Shown: positions 1 to 9,798 of the stretch, piece by piece
Layout: each line of letters opens with the position of its first letter
How positions within the stretch are numbered: the first letter of the stretch is position 1
Assembly (NCBI GenBank): GCA_031763025.1
Contig: JASSKH010000030.1
Coordinates: 1,805,197 to 1,869,196, forward strand
Reading direction: 5' to 3'
DNA: 64,000 nucleotides
From: Macrocystis pyrifera
Lineage: Eukaryota > Sar > Phaeophyceae > Laminariales > Laminariaceae
Notes under the pieces: generated by a model
Told to the model about the DNA's origin: nothing
The model's database searches: none
Seen by the model: the letters and a program-made list of their open reading frames with translations, nothing else
Translations under genes and position numbers: made by a program

Positions 1-738
1 GCAGTTGTAGGGGGGAGTCAGCCGCCGCATACAGCCAGATAGCAAGTCGCCCCAGGGCTGTTTTGCCGACATCGAGTCCTCCTCGAACCAAACTTCAACA
101 TGTCCATTCCTGATTCATTATCGTATCGCAGACAGGAGTCAAAGCTGCCTGGTGCGCCGACATCCCTGTTGCTACACAACAATGCATCCGTACTCCTACC
201 GCTGGTGCATCGGTATATTCCTGCAGTATGGCTGTGTAGTATCGACTTTATTACTGATGCATCGTTGTTTCAGTAGCTACTACTACTTCTGCTGCATGTA
301 GGCGCTTCCCTTATTGCATCGGCATTCCTAGCGTTGCATCGGCATCCCTACAGCTCTATCGGCAATCCTACCGGCGTACGTACGAAGACAATCTTACCGG
401 TCTATAGATTACAGCCGTACAGGACACCTCAACAAGAAACAGGAAAAAGCTCATCCACGCTGAAATTTACACGTGAGAGAAGGCGCTTTCTCGACTAATT
501 TCAAGATTACCACTCGCGGATTTTCTTGCTATTATCCTCTAAGCGTCAGCCTGGCTTTCGTACCAGCCTGCTTCCCATTGGGCGTGCGTCCTGCACTCGT
601 GTGTGTGTTTTGTTCGAGTCTATTTGGTGCCACTAATACTCGTACTAAGGGACGACGACATCGACACATGACAAGAAGCATATACCTGGTAAGTATACTA
701 CAGCAGTAGTACCGGTGCAAACACAACAAATATTAATA
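1..738. other. No gene seen
   Basis: Contains short repeats of GCATCGGCATTCCTAC type (170-390) and scattered stop codons in all frames. No exon-like segment with supported splice sites. Confidence 0.6.
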
Positions 739-844
739 TTACAGGGGGTACATAGTTAATAGGACCTATGGTAAGCATAAAAACCTATATATTTACATAT
801 TTTTACTAACAAAATTTGGTCCCGTTAACTATGGACCCCCGTAA
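739..844. mobile_element. MITE family 1 (TA target, ~105 bp)
   Basis: TTACAGGGGGTACATAGTTA at one end, TAACTATGGACCCCCGTAA at the other, flanked by TA on both sides. The core has AAAAACCTATATATTTACA. Non-coding palindrome. Confidence 0.7.
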
Positions 845-904
845 TAGTACCAAATACAGCGATGTTACATGGAAATTGCTGTGCAGCAGCAGCAGTACCA
901 GGTA

Positions 905-1027
905 TTGCGGGGGACCATAGTAATAGTAAATAGGACCAAACATTACTAGTAAAAATAGCGAAATGTATAGGTTTTTACCACTGTAGTACCGTAGGTCCTA
1001 CCTGGTATTTAATATGGACCCCCGTAA
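905..1027. mobile_element. MITE family 1, with extra internal bases
   Basis: TTGCGGGGGACCATAGTAAT to TATGGACCCCCGTAA, about 123 bp because of short internal insertions including a CTACCTGGTATTT motif. Confidence 0.6.
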
Positions 1028-1224
1028 TAGTAGTTAGTGTACCAGGTATGATACGAACAGCAGCACCGATACCCGAAAGCCAGTGGGCATTCTATTTCTA
1101 CATTTCTTGCATGATAGTACCGTTGAAAATTCCGTTGGGATGACGCGGGCGGCATGTCGCGGCGCAGCACATACAGCGGGTATGCTAAAATGCTGTGACA
1201 ACGGAGTGGAAATAAAGCAACTAC

Positions 1225-1335
1225 TTACGGGGGACCCTACAGTAGTAAAGCAGGACCTACGATACATACAAAAACCTATATATTCCTCTATTTTAACCAA
1301 CAATAATTGGTCCTATTTACTATGGCACCCCGTGA
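1225..1335. mobile_element. MITE family 1, diverged
   Basis: TTACGGGGGACCCTACAGTA to TTTACTATGGCACCCCGTGA with the usual AAAAACCTATATATTCC core. Confidence 0.6.
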
Positions 1336-1378
1336 TACCAGGTATCATTAATATTGTCTTCTCGACCCTTTTCGTTCG

Positions 1379-1450
1379 GCCTGCAGTCCTGTTTTATGAA
1401 GAAATTACTTAAGAATTAGACTGGTTTGTCCACAAAACGGGACTGCAGGC
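1379..1450. mobile_element. Hairpin MITE of the CTGCAGTCC family
   Basis: CCTGCAGTCCTGTTTTATGA and CACAAAACGGGACTGCAGG face each other around ACTTAAGAATTAGACTGG. TTAA flanks not preserved. Confidence 0.5.
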
Positions 1451-2094
1451 CCAAAACGGTCGATCAACTTGTTTCAGCAGAGTCGTACCAGATACGCCGT
1501 GCCCTGCCACATGTACCAAAGTTACCAGGTACGACGTACCTGTGGTTATAAACTTTTACCAAGGATTGAGGGGGACCTGAGTAATCAAGACCCATCATGC
1601 ACGCAAAACGCCTACGAGTATACATTCCAGTATTTTTACCAAGCATATTTTGTCCAGGTTAATAAAGGTCACCCGTAAAAACTATTGTTTCGCCTCTGCT
1701 CTGTCTCCAGCGACAGGAATGACGGGGGCCGGCTCCGAGGGAGAAGGGGGGGGGGGGGGGCATGCGGCATGCACCTCGCTCGCACCATCGCCAGCTGACC
1801 ATACTCCATACTCGCATTTTACATACTACTGCTGTACCGATGATGACATGATGACACAGAATTCTCATTCTCACTAGGTAATGGTACCGGTAGACTATTA
1901 TTAATATAGTGTCTGCGCATAATATTTTTTTTATCAAGGATTTCCGTCGGAAAGGTAATCATAATCGAAAGCCTTTCGGCATGCGCATAATCGTAGACGA
2001 AAAACAGCTAAATATTGGATTCTTATGTTTGAAAAAAAAACACTTGCGGCAGCGGCAGCACTTTTTTTTGTACCAAACGAGCCGAACACAAGAA

Positions 2095-2750
2095 GTCGTG
2101 CAAGCAGCAGCAGTACCCACCTGCAGCAGCAGCAGCAGCAGCAGCTGCGGGAGCAGTAAGCAGCAGCAAGCACTAACAGGCAGAAGTGCGATCTATCTTG
2201 CGCTCCTCGACACTCGCTGTGCAAGCAACGCCGCCACAACGAGAAGATCGCCCTCCTTCTTCGTCGTCCTCTCTGGCCGAAAAGGGGTCGAAGATCAGGG
2301 GCGTGGCGGCAAGGGTGCACGTGCTTGCAGCACCAGCAGCGCCTGCGACAGCTCTTGCAGCAGCGCTTTTGCTTGCTCGCAGCAGCGCTTGCTTGAGGCA
2401 GCTCTCTCGCTTCCAGCAGCGCTTGCTCGCAGCAGCGCTTGCTTGCAGCAGACCTTGCTTGTGTGCAGCAGCGCTCGCTTGCAGCAGCGCTTGCTTGCAG
2501 CAGACCTTGCTTGTGTGCAGCAGCGCTCGCTTGCAGCAGCGCTTTTGTTTGCAGCAGCGCCTGCTCACCGCAGTGCTTTCTTATTGCCGCTGTGTTTCCA
2601 GCAACAACAGCACTTGCAGCAGCAGCAGCAGCAGCACACTATATGCAGTAGTAGCAGCAGTAGTCGGTGACGTACAGCAGCAGCAGCAGCAGCAGCAGCA
2701 GCACCTACCTAATAGTATCTGCTGCTGCAGCAGCAGGTAGCAAAGGCACG
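2095..2750. repeat. CAG-rich tract with higher-order units
   Basis: Interrupted (CAG)n blocks flank a region (2380-2570) built from tandem units of about 36-54 bases containing GCTTGCTTGCAGCAGACCTT and GTGTGCAGCAGCGCTCGCTT. Open frames on both strands are Ala/Ser/Gln-rich by-products. Confidence 0.8.
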
Positions 2751-3192
2751 CAGCATCAGCGGCAGCAATTCTTCTCGCAAAACTCCGCCGGTAGCAGACA
2801 CATGGTCCGACGGTCCGAGGTCACTCTCGGGGCAAGCTTGGCCAATCCAAAGCGCCCGGAGAGTTTTCCGCCAACAGAATGCAGCGGTCGAATCTCATAT
2901 CATACAAATATGGCTCTAGTATAATATGCTATCCAAAAATGCATAACTTCGTCATTTTTATGCAAATTTGATTAGGATATTTGATTAGTCGTCGGTAACG
3001 GGGGAATAGATAAGCAAAATTCGTAATATTATTTCTTTTGCGCAGACACTCTAATACTATTAATTTATTAATATTAATAGTATTAATAGAGCAGTAAACT
3101 CTTGCCAAGAATATAGTAAGTCTTGCAGAGGGCTTCTGCCAAAATCTGACGAAACTCGTCGGGGAATGCCTTGATTTCGGGAACGCGTTGAC

Positions 3193-3278
3193 CCTTTCAG
3201 TACTGCAGTCCCATTTCGGGGACAAAACACTTGGACTTAGAATGGGTTGTCCCCAAATTGGGACTGCAGTACTAAAGG
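3193..3278. mobile_element. piggyBac-like hairpin MITE, TTAA decayed
   Basis: CCTTTCAGTACTGCAGTCCC and TTGGGACTGCAGTACTAAAG form opposed arms around GGGGACAAAACACTTGGACT. The left flank is TTGA rather than TTAA. Confidence 0.55.
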
Positions 3279-3554
3279 TATTGGACGAGCAGCTTGAAAG
3301 ACATGGGAAAACCGCACCGACGAGAAACAAAGACTATTAATATTAGTCTAATATAAAATATTAATATTACATGTGTGTTGGTGTGTTCTTTGTCCTTATT
3401 TCAAGTATGATACGCGTTGATCAAGATTATAAATATTGAAATTGTCCTGTTGACCCGGGCAGCATCCAGGGGAGCCGCTATATCTTTGACAAGGAATCAC
3501 ATATAGAATACGCGCGCTCGGTTTATCACAATACTTCTAAAATTCGGTAAAAAT

Positions 3555-3658
3555 GGAATATAGACGAGGCGTATTACGCAGCTTGCAAAGTTGAGTATCA
3601 ACTATTTAATCAGTCGAACTCACAGCTGACGTATTTCAAAATTTATAAAATATTGTAG
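3555..3658. mobile_element. MITE family 3, reverse copy
   Basis: GACGAGGCGTATTACGCAGC, TTGAGTATCAACTATTTAAT, GTCGAACTCACAGCTGACGT, TTCAAAATTTATAAAATATT: near-identical to 51660-51755 in reverse. The left end is eroded. Confidence 0.5.
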
Positions 3659-3757
3659 ATCTGCGAGCAGCTGTCGATCCACATCGTGGTTGCCTGGGGG
3701 TCAACCATTCCACCGGCAATCGAGAACTGTTCAGTACCAGCAGCAGGAGTCAGAACA

Positions 3758-3832
3758 CCCAGCAACAGCAGCAGCAGCAGCAGCAGCAGCACCAGCAGCA
3801 GCAGCAGCAGCAGCACCAGCAGCAAAGAGCAC
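3758..3832. repeat. (AGC)n microsatellite
   Basis: CAACAGCAGCAGCAGCAGC with CACCAGC interruptions. Confidence 0.85.
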
Positions 3833-4001
3833 AGAGCACAGACGCAAGCAAGACCAAGACAAAAAACAGCAGTACATACATACTGCTGCTGCTGCTGGCT
3901 GTCTGTATGTATGTATCATTCAAGTTACAAGTTGCTTTACGTGTGTATACACACCACCACGACGCACGACGACACACACCCTGTAAGGCTGTCCATTTCA
4001 C

Positions 4002-4062
<61 letters not shown>
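4002..4062. repeat. Uninterrupted (CAG)n, about 20 units
   Basis: Pure CAG run, the longest perfect trinucleotide run in the first 10 kb, so probably unstable. Confidence 0.9.
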
Positions 4063-4164
4063 TACAGCAGCAGTAGTAGCGCGCTTCTCGTCGTTGTGTT
4101 GTCTCTCGTTGTCTCACAACATGGACAAATTAATACACCATGATTTTTTTTTTCAAGGCTGTGA

Positions 4165-4290
4165 AATATTAATATAGTAGCTGACTACTAGTAATAGTTG
4201 GTCCTATTCTTACTAACAATATTTGGTCCTATTTACTATGGCCCCCCGTAATATTACTAGCAGCCAACTATTACGGGGGACCATACACCG
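4165..4290. mobile_element. MITE family 1 fragments
   Basis: A 3' half (TTTGGTCCTATTTACTATGG, CCCCCCGTAA) followed by part of another end (TATTACGGGGGACCATA). Broken copies. Confidence 0.45.
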
Positions 4291-4508
4291 TACAAGTGTA
4301 TGGGGGCAGGGGGGGGAACAGGAGGAGTAGAAGGGAAACCGCGGTAGAAGAGAGTAGCAGAGAGACCGCAGATAGGGTAGCAAGGTACCAGGCCGACTAA
4401 TAGGTCGGACTTTTCTTTGCTACTCGTACCGCCAACTGCTGCGGCCGTTCGGCATGTATTTTGATTTTTTTCCATGACTTAACTTTTTCCTATATTTTTC
4501 CCTTCTTA

Positions 4509-5284
4509 GGCCGTTTCCTATGCGGTTCGATTTCGAGCTTCAGATTTGTATTTTTCAATCTCAAAATCGAATGACTTTACTTATGCAGTCCGATTATGCA
4601 AAATCCGACCGGAAATTTTTCGATTTGAGAATCCGATCACATAAGTCGTCGGATTTTGGCCCAAAATAATCCGACGACCTGGATCATCAGATTTTCAAAT
4701 CGAAAAATGGCATGCTCTCTAAATTCAAGATATTATCCACGACAGCAAACAGCAACGCAACGATCGATGAGTTGGATGGTGATACAGCTGTATAGCGACA
4801 TTGCTTCGCACCCGACGCGCGGACGGCGCGTCCCTCCGTGGCCAGACTAGAGTCGGCTGGCGCGGGCTCGGGCCTAGATACCAAGAGAAGAGCACTAGGT
4901 ACGCGCCTCTCCGTGGATACGTTCTCGTAGACTACACCGCAGCTGTACAGCAGCAGCAGCAGTCAAGTCACAAAATCAAACACAAAATACCAAGACAGGT
5001 TGACTCTAGCGCATTCGCCACATTTCTTCGCCACCAGACTAGAGGCAGTCAGCGTGGGCTCGGACGCTTGGGTCCTACGCGCAGGGCAGCGCGCCCAGCG
5101 CGTCGCTTCGCGGCGCCAAATCACAAAAACAGCAGTTGGTCTCGGCGTTTGCTCGAATCTCTACACGCACAATAAATCTGATTTTTCCGCATAGGAAGAC
5201 CCTTTCGATTTGTCAAGTTCATATCTGAAAATGCCATCGGGTCAAAATCTGAAGCTCAAAAATCGAACCGCATAGGAAACGGCC
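4509..5284. mobile_element. Harbinger-like non-autonomous DNA transposon with TTA duplication
   Basis: Terminal inverted repeats begin GGCCGTTTCCTATGCGGTTC at 4509 and mirror it at 5265-5284. Pairing continues for about 39 bases (to CTTCAGATTT) with two or three differences. TTA flanks both ends (4506-4508, 5285-5287). Family knowledge: 3-bp TWA duplications and G-rich GGnC-GTTT ends are typical of PIF/Harbinger MITEs. The interior has a short CAG run and no transposase frame. Confidence 0.75.
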
Positions 5285-5660
5285 TTATCCTTATGAAAGA
5301 AGTACTACATAGATAGTGGGTGGGTGACGAGCGTATTTTGGCCCACTCAGTAGAGTGTTTGCGATACAGGTAAAAAAAAAAAAAAAACTTTTACTTCCGC
5401 TAAAAAAAGTGAATTGCTCCTTTTACTTAGTTAAGTTTTCACCGGGATGCATAGTCCCCTTTTTCCTTCTCGTATCTTCCCCCTTGCACATCCCTTTTGG
5501 CTCATCATGCTCGGGGTAAGTATGTGTCTGAGCTTTGGCTTCCCATTTTATTTATTTATTTGGGATTCTTCTCCTTTTCTTTTTCTATGTCTCTTTCTTT
5601 ATGGTGTATTTTGGTTGCTGGCGTATGTATGTATGTTGTGTCGGCCGCACCTAGTGCGAA

Positions 5661-5838
5661 GGCATGGTATTGCGTAGGCTATTATTAATACATTACGGTG
5701 TGTCATCTCTGTGTCGTAGTCTGTGACCACAGAGCTCGTATCTTTCTAGGCATGTAGGGTGAAGAATCAGCACGGACACTGGGCTTGCTGGGTGTCGACG
5801 AGTAGAAGAACGGTTTAATGTGAATAACACACACATAG
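5661..5838. repeat. Dispersed ~175-bp repeat, possibly a solo LTR
   Basis: GGCATGGTATTGCGTAGGCT to GAACGGTTTAATGTGAATAA. Repeated at 52996-53160 at high identity, with shorter matches at 7880-7912 (reverse) and 57470-57540. On the minus strand it starts TGTGTG and contains no ORF. No partner LTR or primer-binding site was found. Confidence 0.5.
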
Positions 5839-6029
5839 AAGCTACATGAGCTAGCTCATCTACCCCCGAGATGAGCCCATAGGAGCTACATGAGCTACAC
5901 ATGTTTCCCCCGGCCCGAGCTATAGGCGGTACATAGCTCATCTGCACATGTTTTCGAGCTATACACGATAGATGAGCTATAGCTCATGAGCTGTCTGGGG
6001 TGTGAAACGCTCCATACATTTCCGCCTAT

Positions 6030-6134
6030 TTACGGGAGACCATAGTAAATGGGACCAAACATTGTTAGAAAAAATAGGTGAATATATAGGTTTTTGTGTC
6101 CACCGTAGGTCCTATTTACTATGGCCCCCCGTAT
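6030..6134. mobile_element. MITE family 1
   Basis: TTACGGGAGACCATAGTAAA to CTATTTACTATGGCCCCCCG, core ATATATAGGTTTTTGTG. About 105 bp. Confidence 0.65.
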
Positions 6135-6489
6135 TAGTGTGTGGTGTGGTGTTGAGTTAGTTGCGTCCGTGGTAATTTGCGGAGTTCCGCGTCTTTTGGT
6201 GCGAAAAAAGCGTATCAACAGCTATCGACATAGGGTCAACTACAACTACAGCAGTAACAACTGAGGGTTTATTTCCCGATCGCTCGCGAAAAAAAACATA
6301 AGACACCACCTATGCTGGTGAAATAATAAATAACAAGCAAGCAAATCCCCGGGGACGTAATCCAGGGTTATCAGACGAAGGAGAATATGCCAATTAAAAT
6401 GTCTGTGTGTCGAAACTATCCAGTTCTTGATGGGGATAAAAAGATACCCGAATTTATCTATATACCTGGTATTTTTTACGAGTAGGTTT

Positions 6490-6785
6490 AGCAATCTGGG
6501 AGAAGGGATTTAGGGGTGTTTTTGACCTGAAAATTGAGTAGCGCGATCTGCACGTCGGAATCGTCGTCCGCAATTTGGAATTTTCCTGGTTCGATGCAAA
6601 CGCGGCGCACCGCGTTTATGGCCAGTTTTGGCCGCGGTTTGGGGTCAGAGTTAGGGTTAGAATTAGGGATAGAGTCAGGGGTTGGCGTTGGGTTGGGTCT
6701 TCGCCCGTACCTTGATCCCAACAGGAACCAAAATACCTGAACAGCCTACAAACCTAAAGATCCTTTCTCCCAGATTGTAAGGGGA
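6490..6785. repeat. Dispersed repeat shared with 49735-49985
   Basis: CGGAATCGTCGTCCGCAATT, CCTGGTTCGATGC, TACCTTGATCCCAACAGGAA, CCAGATTGTAAGGGGACCTC occur in both places in the same order. The GGGTTAG/GGGTCA run in the middle differs in length. Unclassified. Confidence 0.65.
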
Positions 6786-6811
6786 CCTCACTTTTTACAG
6801 AGACGTACCTG

Positions 6812-6885
6812 GTATTACGCAGCTTGCAAAGTTGAGTCGAACTCACACAGCCAGTTAGCTGACGTATTTCATAATTTTATAAGAC
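6812..6885. mobile_element. MITE family 3, deleted copy
   Basis: GTATTACGCAGCTTGCAAAG, GTCGAACTCACACAGCCAGT, AGCTGACGTATTTCATAATT. Internal TATTTAAT block missing. Confidence 0.4.
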
Positions 6886-7333
6886 CGCATGTTATGGTAA
6901 CCACTTTGTGGCTGTTTTCGTCTCAATCTCAGAGCCATGGTGCGAAAGAAAATGGGTATAGACCTTGTATGGAGACCAATGTTGGTCCACAAAGTTCCCG
7001 ACATGTCCAACAACAAGGGACCTCTTATCTCACCCCTGAGATAGTGGCGAGCCCAATACGCCATTATTAATATTGATATCTTGTTGCCGAGTTTTTTTGT
7101 TCCGCACATATGTACGATAATACATGCGCGGGTGCTACACACCATCTGCCATATGGTATCCTTAATACTTTGAATACCATACCAGTATTCACTTTATTTA
7201 CATTACGTGTACCAGGTATGTATCTACAAATGCAGAATGTATCAAACTTGTACCAGTAATCAGTTTAGTTATTCATTATTAATATTATTATAGAAGTACG
7301 TTCATGTATCCATACTCACTTCAATTGTGAAGC

Positions 7334-7418
7334 CGGCGTCCCCGGTGGCTTGGTACGAGTAGGTGGTCCGCGAGCCTATCAAGATCAATTTCGTGAGTTC
7401 GAGTCTCACCGAGTGCAT
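7334..7418 (+). other. tRNA-like sequence (pseudogene or SINE head)
   Basis: Has a perfect 5-bp T-arm (GTGAG-TTCGAGT-CTCAC) and a B-box, with an A-box-like GGTGGCTTGGTACGAG upstream. The acceptor strands do not pair (GCCGGCG against CGAGTGC), so a functional tRNA is unlikely. Confidence 0.3.
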
Positions 7419-7686
7419 GCTCATATTAATAGGGACTTTTTCTTGCATAAAATTGATTAGCGGAAAGCGCGAGAGCGTGAGTTAGCTGTACATTCGATGA
7501 AAATCGACGAGCAGTGGGAATGCTGAACCCTATGCGCGATAAAAACTAAAGGCACGTACCGGGGGGGAGAAGGGACGACACCTGTGACCACGGCTTGTCC
7601 AGAAGATCGTCGAGGGTAAAACCTCCTACGAGTAGGATGGAAAGTAAAAGTGATGATAAAAAAAAAAAAAAAAAAAATGACCTTAA

Positions 7687-7778
7687 TCCTTTTAGCACCG
7701 CAGTCCCGTTCTGGGGACAAATTACTTAGAATTTGAGTGGTTTGACCCCATAAACGGGATTTTGCACTTCTAAAGGGG
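7687..7778. mobile_element. piggyBac-like hairpin MITE flanked by TTAA
   Basis: Bounded by TTAA at 7683-7686 and 7779-7782. One end reads TCCTTTTAGCACCGCAGTCC; the other ends CACTTCTAAAGGGG. The interior is a near-palindrome around ACAAATTACTTAGAATTTGA. Family knowledge: TTAA targets and CCC-type ends are the hallmark of piggyBac. Confidence 0.65.
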
Positions 7779-7789
7779 TTAAATGTCTG

Positions 7790-9730
7790 CATTCACTCAT
7801 GACGCTGATTTGGCGCGTATGAGTGTGTTTTATATTGATGAAACTACTGGTACTCGTATGTGCACGTACCGGTATGTGTGTGTGTTCTTCACATTAAACC
7901 GTTCTTACAAAATACCAGCTACAGCAGCAGTACGGTACGCACTATGCTGATTCAAAAAATCAGATCAGTTGGCTTACTTTCGCCATCCAACTACTACTAT
8001 TAATACACAGAAGTAAAGCAGCAATAACTATAACAGCAGCTTTAGAAGCGGTAAAGTCCTCAAAGGCATAGACAGGCTACCGGTACTTCTGCACCCCTGG
8101 AGGCATTTACGTCTCGAGCTTCCACAGCAAAGAAAGCTGTCTCAAGGCGAGAACACTTCCACGCACGTTCACGCCTCATTCTGCCTTGCTTGACTGATAC
8201 CGGTACCAAACTACCTGTACTACGTTCTGGTACCAAAAACGTCCTTGTACCAGAAAGTATTATTAATATTAATATTGTTAATAATAATGGTGTAGAATAC
8301 TCGTCGCTATATACACCGTTGACGGCGATTTTCCCCCTTACTTGACACCTCGTGCCTCGCGACATCTTTGTTCGACAGAGCTCTGTGCTTTGCTATCGGA
8401 TATCTCGTGTGTCACATACCAGGTGAGGTACCAAAATGTTGATAATTTGTCCAGTATTTTCCTATACGCAGATACGCTGATACGCTTCTGATACGTACCC
8501 ATGTCAAAAACAACAACATGGTACTTCCTGGTACATACAGCCAGTGTACGAGTACCAGTTCTGGATTTTTTCGACGGTCGATTGCTCCGCTCCTTGCCAA
8601 ATATGATCGATACCGCCGTACTGCTGCTCCTGTGCTGTCTGTAGTCTTCTGTACGGGCGCAACATGGGTGCGTCGAGCAGCGTACCCCCTCTCGACGAGA
8701 CCGCATGGGTCTGTCCGTGGGCACCGACCTCGCAAGCCCTCGAGGACATCACTGCCCAAGAGATCACACGGTGCTGCTCGTACGAGCGAGTACCGCTGCT
8801 ACAGCTAACATGGAGACTCTCGGTTAATTTTTCATGAAATTTAGTTATTTCTCGTACCTTGGGAAGGAATTCCGTGTGGTCGGCTTTTCGTACCCCAACG
8901 ACCTGGTATGAGTACATAATATTTCCAACAAGCTCAAGTACGGTACGGAGAATTATCAACTTGCCTAAAAAAAAGGTAAACGTAAGACAATCATTGAAAC
9001 GGGGGACGGGGGGGGGGGGGTACACGCACATCGGTCGTCGGTACGGCAAGCACTGTCCACGCCATGATGGAGGCAGGGAAGTCGTCTGCTACTCGCCGTC
9101 TCTCGAGAGCGTTTCTGCCTCCCCTCGCCCGCGGTTCAAGCTTGTTTTATCATACCTGGGAAACGGACATCTGGTGTGTTGTCTTGCGTGGGCGCGCCTC
9201 TGGAACCTTTGGCAATCGATCAAAAATAGAAGGTCCGTCCGAAGCCCAGCCCCCCCGAAACACTACTGCTGTGCGCCAGTGCGGGTCCCCTGAGCAGGTG
9301 ATGTATTGGCACCTGCCCTATTAGCCCCACAGCCCGCCCAAGGTAGGGCGTTGCTGGGGCTGACCCTGCCCTGCCACTGTTCGAGTGAAGCAAACACACA
9401 TGCTCGTGGGAACAATTTTTTATTTTTTCCCGACGGGGAAAAAAAAACAGGGAGTTCCAATCGGCGAGGCGATGGTGAGTCGGTGCTACATCAAGATCTT
9501 CGCAGAACAAAAGGTTGATCGTTGCGACGTTGCTCCTTGCTGAAGAGCAAAGCATGGCGCAGCGTTCCTTTCCCGCGAGCCCTATGAGCCCTGCACCAAA
9601 TATCTCGCTGTCACTCTGCCGAAGAAATGGCTCCCGATTTTGGCAGGTGCAGCAGATATCGTGGCCGTGGCTACTACCGCATGAGAAGGAGCTTTGGTGC
9701 TCTAAGGTTTTCGTGCGGCGGAATTTGCTG
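7790..9730. other. Upstream region of gene 1, no confident gene
   Basis: Unique-looking sequence with moderate-length open frames on both strands (up to 181 codons on the minus strand at 9049-8504), but none has a recognisable motif apart from the MGASSS candidate. The gene 1 promoter should lie in its distal part; no TATA box stands out. Confidence 0.5.
8664..8837 (+). other. Possible first exon of an unidentified gene (MGASSS start)
   Basis: An ATG opens MGASSSVPPLDETAWVCPWA and continues to ALEDITAQEITRCCSYERVP before an in-frame TGA at 8835. MGASSS fits the N-myristoylation consensus (Gly2, Ser6), and composition is protein-like rather than repeat-like. A possible donor is GAGCGA|GTACCG near 8788. 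No downstream exon could be joined, so this is only a candidate. Confidence 0.25.
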
Positions 9731-9798
9731 ATGGTGGCGCTGCTGCTGCTGGCGGCGACACCGACAGCGAAAGGTTGGCGAATGTGGACGAATGAAGG
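9731..9798 (+). CDS. Gene 1 exon 1: signal peptide
   Basis: Reads MVALLLLAATPTAKGWRMWT and on into donor GG|GTGAGA, ending in phase 2. The short Leu/Ala core followed by small residues is a typical signal peptide, with cleavage probably near Ala13-Gly15. The frame is open back to an ATG at 9515, but the 9731 start puts the hydrophobic core at the N-terminus and is preferred. Joining to exon 2 gives an unbroken frame, although a further exon in the 3.3-kb intron 1 cannot be excluded. Confidence 0.65.

Noticed and set aside
2173..2740. Overlapping Ala/Gln/Ser/Leu-rich open frames on both strands
   Set aside because: They are translations of interrupted CAG and GCTTGCAGCAG repeats. Frames are open in several registers at once, with no motif and no splice support.
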